From positions 1 through 6,565 of the forward strand of contig JAGWUK010000174.1 in the NCBI GenBank assembly GCA_028868455.1: a stretch of DNA of 6,565 bases. Direction: 5' to 3'. How positions within the stretch are numbered: position 1 is the stretch's first letter; each line of letters begins with the position of its first letter. The position numbers and the translations under genes are program-made. Shown piece by piece: positions 1 through 6,416 of the stretch. The stretch comes from Burkholderiales bacterium (GTDB lineage: Bacteria > Pseudomonadota > Gammaproteobacteria > Burkholderiales > Burkholderiaceae_D). The notes beneath the pieces were generated by a model. That model was not told the DNA's origin, searched no databases, and saw only the letters and a program-made list of their open reading frames with translations.

Positions 1-2280
1 CTCATCACAACGGCAAGTGGCGAGCAAGCCCAGATCGTGTTCGCATGGCAAGGCTAATCCACATGGGAAAAGGCAATCGCTGGCAATCGCAATTGTTTCG
101 TCGGCGCGATAGAGATCGGCAGTCACGACGTTGTGACCGGATGAACCGAAGCGATAGGCATAGGTGGTGTCGACAAAATGCGGCAGTATGGCGTCAGCCC
201 GCAAAGCCAGCGTCGCATGCGGTGCGACTTCGATATCGATGCGGCTTTGTGCGATACAGGTTTCGCTGTTGCGTAACAGACGTAAATCCAGTTTTCCTGA
301 AAAACGTCTTTCTGTATCGTTGACGACATGCATGGCGACGCCATTTAATCCTTCGTCCGTGAGCAATACCGTGAGTGGCGCCATTGCGCGTTTGGCGTAG
401 TAATAAGCGGCTTTGGGTTTGCCCAGTGCATCAATCAGACCCCAGCCAGGACCCGGCCACAAATCGCGCCAGAACCAGAGCAGCGCGCCGTGACACGAGG
501 AGCCTGCGCGACGCCATTCCGCCAGCGTTCTGGCGATTACTTCGCCACTGGTGGCGCGTGCCAGCGCCAGATAGCGTTCACGGTCGGCGTAGCGTAATTG
601 CGCGGGATTGACCTGATACAGTTGCGCCATGTAGTGATCGCGGACATCTTCAAAATCCCAGGCGGTGCCATGATCGCGCGGCACTCTTTGTTTCCAGGAG
701 GGATGTACTCCCGGCACTTCGCCGTTTTTCAAAAAGCTGTCGATCAGATCGTCATCGGGCATATTGGAAAAACCCAGGCATTCCGAAGTGAAGCGAACGC
801 CGCAGCGACGCGCATCTTCCAGTGGTCGCAGATAGGCGCCAACGCCAAAATAATGGGCGACGCCGGCATCCACCTGAAATGGCAGGACGCCGCCGCTGGG
901 GCTCGACGGCCAGTAGACTGCGTCAGCACGATATTGCTGACACAGCGCAGGCAGCGTTTCGCTGAAAAAAACATTGCTCCAGTTTTCCTGCGCTTGCCCT
1001 AGCATGGCGGCCTGCTGTTCAATTTCGCTATTCCCGCATAGCACGGCGATGCAAGGCGCATGGCGGACACGCTGCAAAAACTGACTGGCTTCCAGCGAAA
1101 TACTGGCAAGAAAATCCGGATCAGCGACGGGATAATCCATGTTGGCGAACATAAAATCCTGCCAGATCAGAATGCCCAACTCATCGCAAAGACGATAAAA
1201 CGTATCGTTCTCGTAGCTCATGGTGCCGACCACGCGCAGCATATTCATGCCGGCATCTTTTACCAACGTCAGCATTGTGCGCAGGCTGGATTCGCTGGCA
1301 TTCAGCGACAGCAAGTCGGCAGGCGTCCAGCATGCGCCACGGCAAAAGACAGAAACACCATTCACATGCAAATGAAAATCGCCGTCATGTTGATCCAGAG
1401 TGATCGTCCGAAAGCCGTGTTTGCCAAGATCAAATGATTTTTTTTCTGAACGGGTATTGATCTCAAGACGCACAGCGTAGCGATGCGGATGGCCGTGCGT
1501 ATGCGGCCACCATAGCGCGACATCGGCGATGGACAGATTGCCGCTGGCTTCCCATGTTGCATCGTCGAGCCGGCGCAATTGCAGTGCCTTCGAATGGGTG
1601 TCTGCATGCAGAATCGCCGTGGAAATATCATGCAGGCTGTGCAAGACAAAGCGTCCGTTGATGACGGCGACATCGTTGTCGATCGTATTCTGAATCCCGG
1701 CATCCTGCAAACGGATGTCTGACTGAAACCCGAGCATGATGGCGCGATACGGACCGACTGGCGGCACAGGCGGCGACCAGCCTGGCATGCGCCCGATCAG
1801 GCTGGTGCGCAACCAGCGCAAGGCTTGTTGCTCGACAAGCCGGGTTTTCCAGCGTGGGCGTGGGCGGCGTTGTGACAGGTGAGGGTTGATCGCCAGAAAT
1901 CTCAGGCTAAGTTGACCCGTACCCCGAATACCTGAGGCGAGAAGATCAACACGATGCTGCACGAACATATTGTCGCTGCGCAGTATCAGGGTGTCATTCC
2001 AGAATACGTGAGCCAAAGTGGCGAGGCCTTCAAAATGCAGTGACGTGGCATCGGGCGGAATCTGTAGTTGGCAGCAATACCATATGTCCACATCGTCAAA
2101 CTGCTGTTGGCCGTAAGCAAATTGTCCGGCAGTACGCTGTGCGGAGGCGATGGTGCCCGGTACTTGAGCAGGCAACCAGCTTACGGGGATGGTCGCAAGT
2201 TGTGAAGGCAAGTCGATCTGACCGGGTTCCAGTTGTGTCAGCACCCAGTCGGCTTCTAAGGGAAGCAGATGACTTTTCAT
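1..2280 (-). CDS. Glycoside hydrolase family 2 protein, beta-mannosidase-like (3' end outside window)
   Basis: Retaining exo-glycosidase of family GH2. The 760 visible codons are open from the ATG at 2280 to the window edge with no stop; about 60-100 residues are probably missing. Seen: an N-terminal sugar-binding-like domain (residues ~1-180, with FEGLAT at 83-88 and NMF at 104-106), an Ig-like middle (~185-295), a TIM barrel (~300-600) and a C-terminal part with WRDLWPGPGWG at 604-614. The putative acid/base is E419 in CGNSE, and the putative nucleophile is E500 in RFTSE, so both catalytic glutamates are present. Positions around the sugar site depart from the usual beta-mannosidase motifs: GACW for GANW, RVVG for R-x-W-G-G, and LCGNSE for WCGNNE. 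No signal peptide is seen, so it is probably cytoplasmic. The start overlaps the DUF1839 stop as ATGA, implying translational coupling; no strong ribosome binding site is visible. GH2 membership is firm; mannoside specificity is less certain. Confidence 0.9.
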   Translation of the reverse strand, partial: MKSHLLPLEADWVLTQLEPGQIDLPSQLATIPVSWLPAQVPGTIASAQRTAGQFAYGQQQFDDVDIWYCCQLQIPPDATSLHFEGLATLAHVFWNDTLILRSDNMFVQHRVDLLASGIRGTGQLSLRFLAINPHLSQRRPRPRWKTRLVEQQALRWLRTSLIGRMPGWSPPVPPVGPYRAIMLGFQSDIRLQDAGIQNTIDNDVAVINGRFVLHSLHDISTAILHADTHSKALQLRRLDDATWEASGNLSIADVALWWPHTHGHPHRYAVRLEINTRSEKKSFDLGKHGFRTITLDQHDGDFHLHVNGVSVFCRGACWTPADLLSLNASESSLRTMLTLVKDAGMNMLRVVGTMSYENDTFYRLCDELGILIWQDFMFANMDYPVADPDFLASISLEASQFLQRVRHAPCIAVLCGNSEIEQQAAMLGQAQENWSNVFFSETLPALCQQYRADAVYWPSSPSGGVLPFQVDAGVAHYFGVGAYLRPLEDARRCGVRFTSECLGFSNMPDDDLIDSFLKNGEVPGVHPSWKQRVPRDHGTAWDFEDVRDHYMAQLYQVNPAQLRYADRERYLALARATSGEVIARTLAEWRRAGSSCHGALLWFWRDLWPGPGWGLIDALGKPKAAYYYAKRAMAPLTVLLTDEGLNGVAMHVVNDTERRFSGKLDLRLLRNSETCIAQSRIDIEVAPHATLALRADAILPHFVDTTYAYRFGSSGHNVVTADLYRADETIAIASDCLFPCGLALPCEHDLGLLATCRCDE

Positions 2281-3290
2281 GCGATACCGGATTGGGAAGT
2301 GGCATCCGCATTTTGCAGACTCAGCGCCAGATTATCCATGCCGGCCTGCCAATGCTGCGCCAATTGTTCTACCAGCGGAGTCAGGTCCACATCGCGCTTG
2401 CTCATGACGGCACGTGCGGTCTTCAATAGCAAGGTTTTCGTGGTCTCCGAAATGGCTTCAAAGTCGTCGGCAGCGCGTGCAAAATCGCCGTGCGTCTGAG
2501 ATTGCAACCAGCGCAGTTGATGCGCGCCGAGACTAAAGCCTGCCCCCAATTGCCGCAAGGTGGCAAACGCATAGGCGTGATAGGCCTCCATGCCCGCGAT
2601 TTTTAAACCTTCGACATCCGACAAAAAAACGGGCAAAAATTGCATGACTGGGTTGCTGACGGGACGCCGGGTCATATGCTTGCGCAAAAGGCTGAGAGAA
2701 ATTTGCGCCAGTTCACTATCGCCGCGATGCACGATACGGTCGAGCCGTACAAATTCGGCAAACAGGGGCATGAATTCAGGGTTGTGTGGATAGCCCAGGC
2801 GGAAAGTCGCCACAAAGTCTTCACCCTGCAAATGGTGATAACTACTGTTATGAAAGTAGCCAAGACGCTGATTGGCGAGATCGATTTCCTGAATCGCTAT
2901 GGTGGTTTTAACGTGGTTGTTACGGTAGTCGGTCCCAGCGGTATCGGGCAGGTAGTAGGAATCGGTTTCCGTCAACACCAACCGCCCGCGCCGTAACTGT
3001 TCGCTGGCATTGTGCAATAGGCCGCGCCAGACGTTCAACTCCTGAACGTCAATGCCATACAAGGCAAATAAGTCTTCATGCGGCGGCTTGTAGAATGTCC
3101 ACTGATCACCGTCAAAATCGTTGGCAAATACCATCGACAGACAAGCGACAGGATTGAGTTTCAGTGCATGCAGGACTTCAACCCAGACATCGATATAGCA
3201 GTTGGTTTCTGCCCACGAACGTTCCGCACCGTGCAGAGCATGCGGTACATAGCTGGTACTGTCGATAGGATGGAGCGCGCAGAGTGTCAT
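2277..3290 (-). CDS. DUF1839 family protein, candidate papain-fold acyl/aminoacyl transferase
   Basis: A 337-residue protein recognised as DUF1839, a family with no proven function known to me that occurs beside amino acid:carrier protein ligases. The conserved N-terminal half contains ERSWAETNCYIDVW (23-36), DFDGDQWTFYK (58-68), YGIDVQELNVWR (78-89), LPDTAGTDYR (114-123), KTTIAIQEID (128-137) and GYFHN (144-148). C31, H126 and D137 are ordered and spaced as in papain-like Cys-His-Asp enzymes, a clan that I believe includes the BtrH-type transferases acting on carrier-bound aminoacyl groups. That assignment is my inference. The C-terminal half (~170-320) looks helical and includes a run of hydrophobic and charged helices. 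No signal peptide or membrane segment is seen. The start overlaps the ligase TGA as ATGA, and its own TGA overlaps the GH2 ATG the same way. The likely partner is the aminoacyl-carrier protein made by the neighbouring genes. Confidence 0.87.
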   Translation of the reverse strand: MTLCALHPIDSTSYVPHALHGAERSWAETNCYIDVWVEVLHALKLNPVACLSMVFANDFDGDQWTFYKPPHEDLFALYGIDVQELNVWRGLLHNASEQLRRGRLVLTETDSYYLPDTAGTDYRNNHVKTTIAIQEIDLANQRLGYFHNSSYHHLQGEDFVATFRLGYPHNPEFMPLFAEFVRLDRIVHRGDSELAQISLSLLRKHMTRRPVSNPVMQFLPVFLSDVEGLKIAGMEAYHAYAFATLRQLGAGFSLGAHQLRWLQSQTHGDFARAADDFEAISETTKTLLLKTARAVMSKRDVDLTPLVEQLAQHWQAGMDNLALSLQNADATSQSGIA

Positions 3291-4201
3291 TGCCAGAGAA
3301 TCTCGCGAACAGACGTTGGCCAGGTGGCGGTATCCATGCCGTGGGTTTTAAACAGTGCCATGACGATGCGTTCCAGACCGAAACCGAGGCAGGCTGTATG
3401 TGCCACGTCACCGCTTGCTGTGTAAATATCGAACAATTTTCCGAAGTGATCCTGATGATAATTAAATGAACAAACTGCAGTTGGTTTTTCTGCTGAAATC
3501 ACCGGAACAAGCACTTCGAATTTCAATTGTTGTTCGCGCTGATTGGCAGCCAGCATCCGTCCGCCGCGTCCGAAAAACGGATCGGAAGCTACCTCGGCAC
3601 GCGCTGCCAGTTCCAACGATTGCAAAATCTGCAAACCACGTTGCAGCCAGGTATCGCGCCAGGCGACCACCATGTCCGGTGTCCCTACACGGACAAATTC
3701 GCGCACGCGGAAAGATTGCATACGCGTCGGTTCTGGTGATGGTTCGTTGCGGAACACCCAGTTTTGCATATCGACCAGCTTGCCTTCAGCGGGCAGGGTG
3801 CCGCTAAAGCTCGGATACACCGGATAACACGCAGCAGGAGTCAGGCAAACAGCCGTCATGGTTTGCAGGTGTGTCCACGGGCGGCCTTCATGCACGTTTT
3901 CACTCAATTCTTTGTGTTGCGCTTCGGTGCCGTTAAAACTGAAAATCGTGCCTGCCAATTGCGGAAATGAATCGAGGTATTCGCTACGCTCCAGTACCTT
4001 GCGATCCAGACAAGGAGGGAATGACATCTTGACTGCCTGATCATTGGCGGCCACGCGGGAGACGTAATCATCAAACCGTCGTAATACTTCTTCGAACACC
4101 GGACCACGTCCGAAAATGCCCTGCACACCGACAGGAATAATATGGCCGGCAGCGACCAGATCTTCAGTCAGTAATTCCGGAGAAAAATCGATAGACATCA
4201 T
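3287..4201 (-). CDS. Amino acid--[acyl-carrier-protein] ligase (class II aaRS homologue lacking a tRNA-binding domain)
   Basis: A 304-residue stand-alone class II synthetase catalytic core. It should form an aminoacyl-adenylate from ATP and transfer the amino acid to the phosphopantetheine thiol of a carrier protein rather than to tRNA. Class II motif 2 is FRNEPSPEPTR (150-160) continuing to REFVRVG (167-173). Motif 3 is CLGFGLER (271-278). C125, E168 and C271 fall where atypical archaeal seryl-tRNA synthetases and Bradyrhizobium ligases hold the active-site zinc that binds the amino group. The long N-terminal tRNA-binding domain of SerRS is absent, which is the family hallmark. Characterised relatives load glycine or, less well, alanine; the specificity here cannot be read by eye. 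Two ATGs stand in tandem. AAGGAAGA at 4209-4202 lies closer to ideal spacing for the second (4198), so MSID may be the real N-terminus. It lies 8 nt after the dehydrogenase stop and shares ATGA with DUF1839. Confidence 0.95.
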   Translation of the reverse strand: MMSIDFSPELLTEDLVAAGHIIPVGVQGIFGRGPVFEEVLRRFDDYVSRVAANDQAVKMSFPPCLDRKVLERSEYLDSFPQLAGTIFSFNGTEAQHKELSENVHEGRPWTHLQTMTAVCLTPAACYPVYPSFSGTLPAEGKLVDMQNWVFRNEPSPEPTRMQSFRVREFVRVGTPDMVVAWRDTWLQRGLQILQSLELAARAEVASDPFFGRGGRMLAANQREQQLKFEVLVPVISAEKPTAVCSFNYHQDHFGKLFDIYTASGDVAHTACLGFGLERIVMALFKTHGMDTATWPTSVREILWQ

Positions 4202-4202
4202 T

Positions 4203-4209
4203 CTTCCTT
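4203..4209 (-). promoter_or_regulatory. Shine-Dalgarno sequence of the aminoacyl-carrier protein ligase gene
   Basis: The minus strand reads AAGGAAG immediately after the TAA of the dehydrogenase gene. It is the clearest ribosome binding site in the operon and serves the only junction with an appreciable gap (8 nt). From AAGGA the first ATG is 3 nt away and the second 6 nt away, favouring the second ATG as the start. Confidence 0.65.
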
Positions 4210-5376
4210 TTAATCGTCTTTGAGTACCAGCAGCAGATTGGCATTGGTCGCCAGAATGCGGTCATTGCCGACCATGATGGCGGCCGATAGTGCGTCACGC
4301 ATATGGCGATCCATACTGAACTTGTTGTCGTTTTTGTAGCCGAGAATACCGCAGATAGACAGAGCTTTGATAACGATTTGCGGCAGCGCCTGCGTCGCGT
4401 CGATCTTCAGATTGTTCATCTTCAGCGAGTAAGCGATCGAAGACAAGGGGCCATCGGCAGCATCGTCAGCCGCAGAGAGCATTTCGTATTCTGTCAGGCA
4501 AGCCTGTACTGAGCTGCGCAGGCTTTGCAGCATGCTGACCAGCTCGGCAAGACGCAGCGCTGTTGGCGGTACGGTGCCAGGATTCGCGCGTGCCTGCCCG
4601 CGCACAAAGGCACGTGCCTTATTCGTCGCAGCGGTCGCACAGCCGAGCCAGCAGCCACCCCACAGCAAATGCGACACGGGAACCACGGTTTGCGCTGACA
4701 TATCACCAAAGGCCGTGCTCATGATTTGCTCTGCGTCTCCGGTGGCCGTCATCAGGAAAGGCGGGCTGCATGTGCCGCGCATGCCCATTGTGTTCCAGCC
4801 GCCTTTTTGTTCCAGCGTGTAATCGGCTTTGCTGACCAGGATTAAAGACTGATCACTTCCTGCTGCATCCGGCGTGCGGCGTGCGGTCACCAGCAGATCG
4901 TCTGCTTGTGCGCCATACGAAATTGTCGTGGCATCCTTGATCAGGCGGAACTTTGTGTCATTTAATTCGACCGCGCAGCGACTGCGACGCATTTCGCCAC
5001 CGACACCGACTTCCGACGTCACCGAGGCGATCAGATATTGATGCGTTACCAGACGCTGCAAATAGTCGCGAAACCAAGGATTGTCGAACGCGTGTCTGAC
5101 TATCGTGATGACCTGAATCTGATGCATGGCAAAGATCATGGCGGTCGCCGCACATTCACGACCGAGGATTTCGCAAATGTCTACCAGCTCCGTCAGCGTC
5201 GCACCAGCACCGCCGAGCGACACAGGCACATAGGCACTCAGTAGCTTGTGGTCTTTTAAGGCCTGAATCGCTTCATGCGGAAAGCGTGCCTCTTTATCCA
5301 CCGCATCGGCATGAGGCGCGACGAATTCTTTGGCAATCAGCCGGGCAGATTGAACCAGCGTGGATAGCTTGCTCAT
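4210..5376 (-). CDS. Acyl-CoA dehydrogenase-fold flavoprotein of the aminoacyl-carrier protein cluster
   Basis: A 388-residue acyl-CoA dehydrogenase superfamily member of usual length. Seen: a helical N-terminal domain (~1-115), a beta domain with the flavin-contacting ASVTSE (117-122) and MGMRGTCSP (197-205), and a C-terminal four-helix domain with FSMDRHMRDA (353-362). The usual catalytic base is the Glu of the motif RDAKxxxIYEGT; aligned to RDALSAAIMVGN (360-371) that position is V369. The alternative Glu of isovaleryl- or long-chain dehydrogenases, in the helix near 228-262, is also not apparent. The protein may therefore use another base, oxidise a C-N rather than a C-C bond, or act as a flavin oxygenase, as class D monooxygenases of this fold do. 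Its place between the carrier protein (1-nt gap) and the ligase (8-nt gap) suggests that an aminoacyl thioester on the carrier protein is the substrate, which is inference. No targeting signal is seen. Confidence 0.92.
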   Translation of the reverse strand: MSKLSTLVQSARLIAKEFVAPHADAVDKEARFPHEAIQALKDHKLLSAYVPVSLGGAGATLTELVDICEILGRECAATAMIFAMHQIQVITIVRHAFDNPWFRDYLQRLVTHQYLIASVTSEVGVGGEMRRSRCAVELNDTKFRLIKDATTISYGAQADDLLVTARRTPDAAGSDQSLILVSKADYTLEQKGGWNTMGMRGTCSPPFLMTATGDAEQIMSTAFGDMSAQTVVPVSHLLWGGCWLGCATAATNKARAFVRGQARANPGTVPPTALRLAELVSMLQSLRSSVQACLTEYEMLSAADDAADGPLSSIAYSLKMNNLKIDATQALPQIVIKALSICGILGYKNDNKFSMDRHMRDALSAAIMVGNDRILATNANLLLVLKDD

Positions 5377-5377
5377 A

Positions 5378-5620
5378 CTAGGCCGCCGTCAGTTCTTCAA
5401 CTGCCGCGTTGATCGCATTGATGCTTTCAAATACGCTGCGTTTGAGCATGCGATCAGGAAATTCCAGATCGAAGCTGTCTTCCAGCGCCAGCATCACATT
5501 GACGCTGGCATGCGAAGTCATGCCTGCTTCATACAGATCGGCGTCGTCGGCCAGGGTATCAATATCGACCGAAAATTTACCGTGCTCTTTTAATACCTGG
5601 CGGATTTGTTGTTTGCTCAT
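5378..5620 (-). CDS. Acyl carrier protein-like carrier for amino acids
   Basis: An 80-residue acidic, helical carrier protein of normal length. The phosphopantetheine attachment site is read as S36 in EAGMTSHASV (31-40), where the common DSL triplet of fatty-acid ACPs is replaced by TSH. Helix II follows (about 37-52, VNVMLALEDSFDLEF), then the loop and helices III-IV up to residue 78. The variant site with an aliphatic/Thr-Ser entry resembles carrier proteins partnered with amino acid:carrier protein ligases rather than the fatty-acid ACP. It should be converted to the holo form by the AcpS-like gene just upstream, whose TGA overlaps this ATG as ATGA, and then be loaded by the ligase. It ends in TAG one base before the dehydrogenase ATG. 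An ordinary fatty-acid acpP is unlikely given the neighbours and the altered motif. Confidence 0.93.
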   Translation of the reverse strand: MSKQQIRQVLKEHGKFSVDIDTLADDADLYEAGMTSHASVNVMLALEDSFDLEFPDRMLKRSVFESINAINAAVEELTAA

Positions 5621-6036
5621 ACTGGGCTTTCTGAAGAATCGTCGTTAACGTGAGAAGTGGGTTGGCAAGTGGCGATTACGGTAGCCGTTGCGTAGTCATG
5701 TTCATGGCTGAGGCTCAGAGAAAACTGCCTGATTTTCGAGGCCTTCGCCAGCGCACGTGCCGCACCATGCAAAGCCAGCGCCGGACTGCCATTGGCCGTG
5801 CGGATGACCTCAATGGTCAGCCACGGTAATGCGGTATGACGATCGGGCTGCAATATTTTCATGACCGCTTCTTTTGCCGCAATGCGAGCAGCCAGACTGG
5901 CCTGCTGCCGCTGTTCTTCACCGCGGCAATCTGCCAATTCGCGGCTGCTGAACAGGCGACGCAAATAGCGATCACCAAATTGGCGTAGGGATTGCTGCAC
6001 ATCCGGAATCCACACCAGATCGGTGCCGACACGCAT
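5617..6036 (-). CDS. Holo-[acyl-carrier-protein] synthase (AcpS-type 4'-phosphopantetheinyl transferase)
   Basis: Transfers 4'-phosphopantetheine from CoA to the serine of a carrier protein, here most likely the gene directly downstream. Numbered from the chosen start (139 residues): GTDLVWIPDV at 5-14 with the metal-binding D6, LFSSREL at 28-34, AARIAAKEAVMKIL at 49-62 with K55/E56, and SLSLSHEHDYATATV at 106-120. These are the standard AcpS signatures in order. Family members begin a few residues before GTDLV, so I use the ATG at 6036. An in-frame ATG at 6111 would add 25 residues with no family resemblance. Neither start has a strong Shine-Dalgarno sequence. The C-terminal tail after ~125 is polar and family-atypical. 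It is the first gene of the operon, and its TGA overlaps the carrier protein ATG. A second copy beside a dedicated carrier protein suggests cluster-specific activation; whether a housekeeping acpS exists cannot be seen here. Confidence 0.92.
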   Translation of the reverse strand: MRVGTDLVWIPDVQQSLRQFGDRYLRRLFSSRELADCRGEEQRQQASLAARIAAKEAVMKILQPDRHTALPWLTIEVIRTANGSPALALHGAARALAKASKIRQFSLSLSHEHDYATATVIATCQPTSHVNDDSSESPV

Positions 6037-6128
6037 TACCGTCTGCCGCGCGCATCGGTATCTGCCAGGTTGCCCGGCAGAAAAATTTGGAAACGCAGTC
6101 AGGTGGCCCATAGTCGCTTACTTGATTA

Positions 6129-6140
6129 CAGATGTATCTG
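6129..6140. repeat. 12-bp inverted repeat upstream of the operon
   Basis: CAGAT-GT-ATCTG, perfect 5-bp arms with a 2-bp centre, lies 18 nt above the upstream ATG (6111) of the AcpS gene. Its place between the divergent genes would suit a regulator site, but arms this short can occur by chance. No known operator consensus is matched with confidence. Confidence 0.25.
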
Positions 6141-6163
6141 AAAGTAACAGAATAGCCGAATGC

Positions 6164-6180
6164 TAACTTTTCGGGAGTTA
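6164..6180. repeat. Short inverted repeat around the small-ORF ribosome binding site
   Basis: TAACT (6164-6168) and AGTTA (6176-6180) are perfect 5-bp arms around a 7-nt loop, TTTCGGG. In a plus-strand transcript the loop and right arm contain the GGGAG ribosome binding site of the small ORF, so pairing could mask it. The stem is weak (one G-C pair in five), so this may be coincidence. Confidence 0.2.
6173..6177 (+). promoter_or_regulatory. Shine-Dalgarno-like GGGAG before the small ORF
   Basis: GGGAG lies 6 nt before the ATG at 6184, near-ideal composition and spacing in an otherwise A+T-leaning intergenic region. It is the main reason for considering the 51-codon ORF real. Confidence 0.4.
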
Positions 6181-6183
6181 AAA

Positions 6184-6339
6184 ATGGTTAAGTTTGCTTA
6201 CCGTCAAGAAAGATCGACAGGATTTTCTGATTTTCTACCAGCGTATTCGACGAACGAAAATGGATCGCGCGCGATAGTAATTGGTGATGGCTATCTTTGG
6301 CAAAAAAGTTATCGAATACATACTCTACACAATTTTTAA
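6184..6339 (+). CDS. Possible small protein, 51 residues, unknown function
   Basis: Open from ATG to TAA with GGGAG 6 nt upstream. The product starts MVKFAYRQER and ends SYRIHTLHNF. It is rich in aromatic and polar residues, with no clear membrane segment and no signal peptide. I do not recognise it. It sits just before a HlyD-type exporter gene in the same orientation, which is where a small exported peptide could lie. However, the candidate double-glycine-type site (G27-S28) lacks the hydrophobic residues expected at -4, -7 and -12 of such leaders. Codon choice (AGA, CTA, ATA, GGA) differs from the operon genes. A minus-strand ORF (6188-6376) with GTG start and its own AGGA site overlaps it, so at most one is probably real and both may be chance. 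Confidence 0.3.
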   Translation: MVKFAYRQERSTGFSDFLPAYSTNENGSRAIVIGDGYLWQKSYRIHTLHNF

Positions 6340-6366
6340 CAATGTTTATTAATTTATAAATATAAT
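6336..6366 (+). promoter_or_regulatory. Candidate sigma-70 promoter of the HlyD-like gene
   Basis: TTAACA (6336-6341) and a perfect TATAAT (6361-6366) are separated by 19 bp, a little longer than the usual 17. Transcription would begin near 6373, leaving a leader of about 45 nt before the ATG at 6417. The region is so A+T-rich that a TATAAT alone is weak evidence. Confidence 0.35.
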
Positions 6367-6416
6367 GAGTTCTCACGTAGTATTCCTACATCATAGAATT
6401 CAATATTTAAGCAAGA

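Larger units (their letters stand above)
6037..6416. other. Divergent intergenic region between the carrier-protein operon and the exporter gene
   Basis: About 380 nt separating the two divergent transcripts. It may include 75 nt of AcpS coding sequence if the upstream ATG at 6111 is used. The part next to the exporter (6340-6416) is only about one quarter G+C by count, much lower than the genes. It must hold the promoter of the minus-strand operon, but I find no convincing -35/-10 pair for it. It also holds a possible 51-codon ORF (6184-6339), a candidate exporter promoter and short inverted repeats. No tRNA, terminator with a U tract, or mobile-element end is apparent. Confidence 0.7.

Noticed and set aside
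598..1437. Plus-strand ORFs of 125-134 codons opposite the GH2 gene
   Set aside because: The minus strand in this span encodes clear GH2 motifs including both catalytic glutamates; the plus-strand frames have no recognisable domain.
2040..3425. Plus-strand ORFs of 115-129 codons opposite GH2, DUF1839 and the ligase
   Set aside because: They are antisense shadows of well-supported genes, without family resemblance.
3287..4201. Seryl-tRNA synthetase as the identity of the class II synthetase homologue
   Set aside because: At 304 residues it has no tRNA-binding domain, and its neighbours are a carrier protein and a phosphopantetheinyl transferase, which fits the carrier-protein ligase family.
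6188..6376. Minus-strand 62-codon ORF with GTG start and an AGGA site
   Set aside because: It lies in very A+T-rich spacer, overlaps the plus-strand small ORF and resembles no family I know. The AGGA site is notable, so it is kept as an alternative in the findings rather than annotated.
6377..6390. GTAG-TATTC-CTAC hairpin as a terminator
   Set aside because: The stem is only 4 bp with no U tract, and it lies upstream of, not after, a gene.
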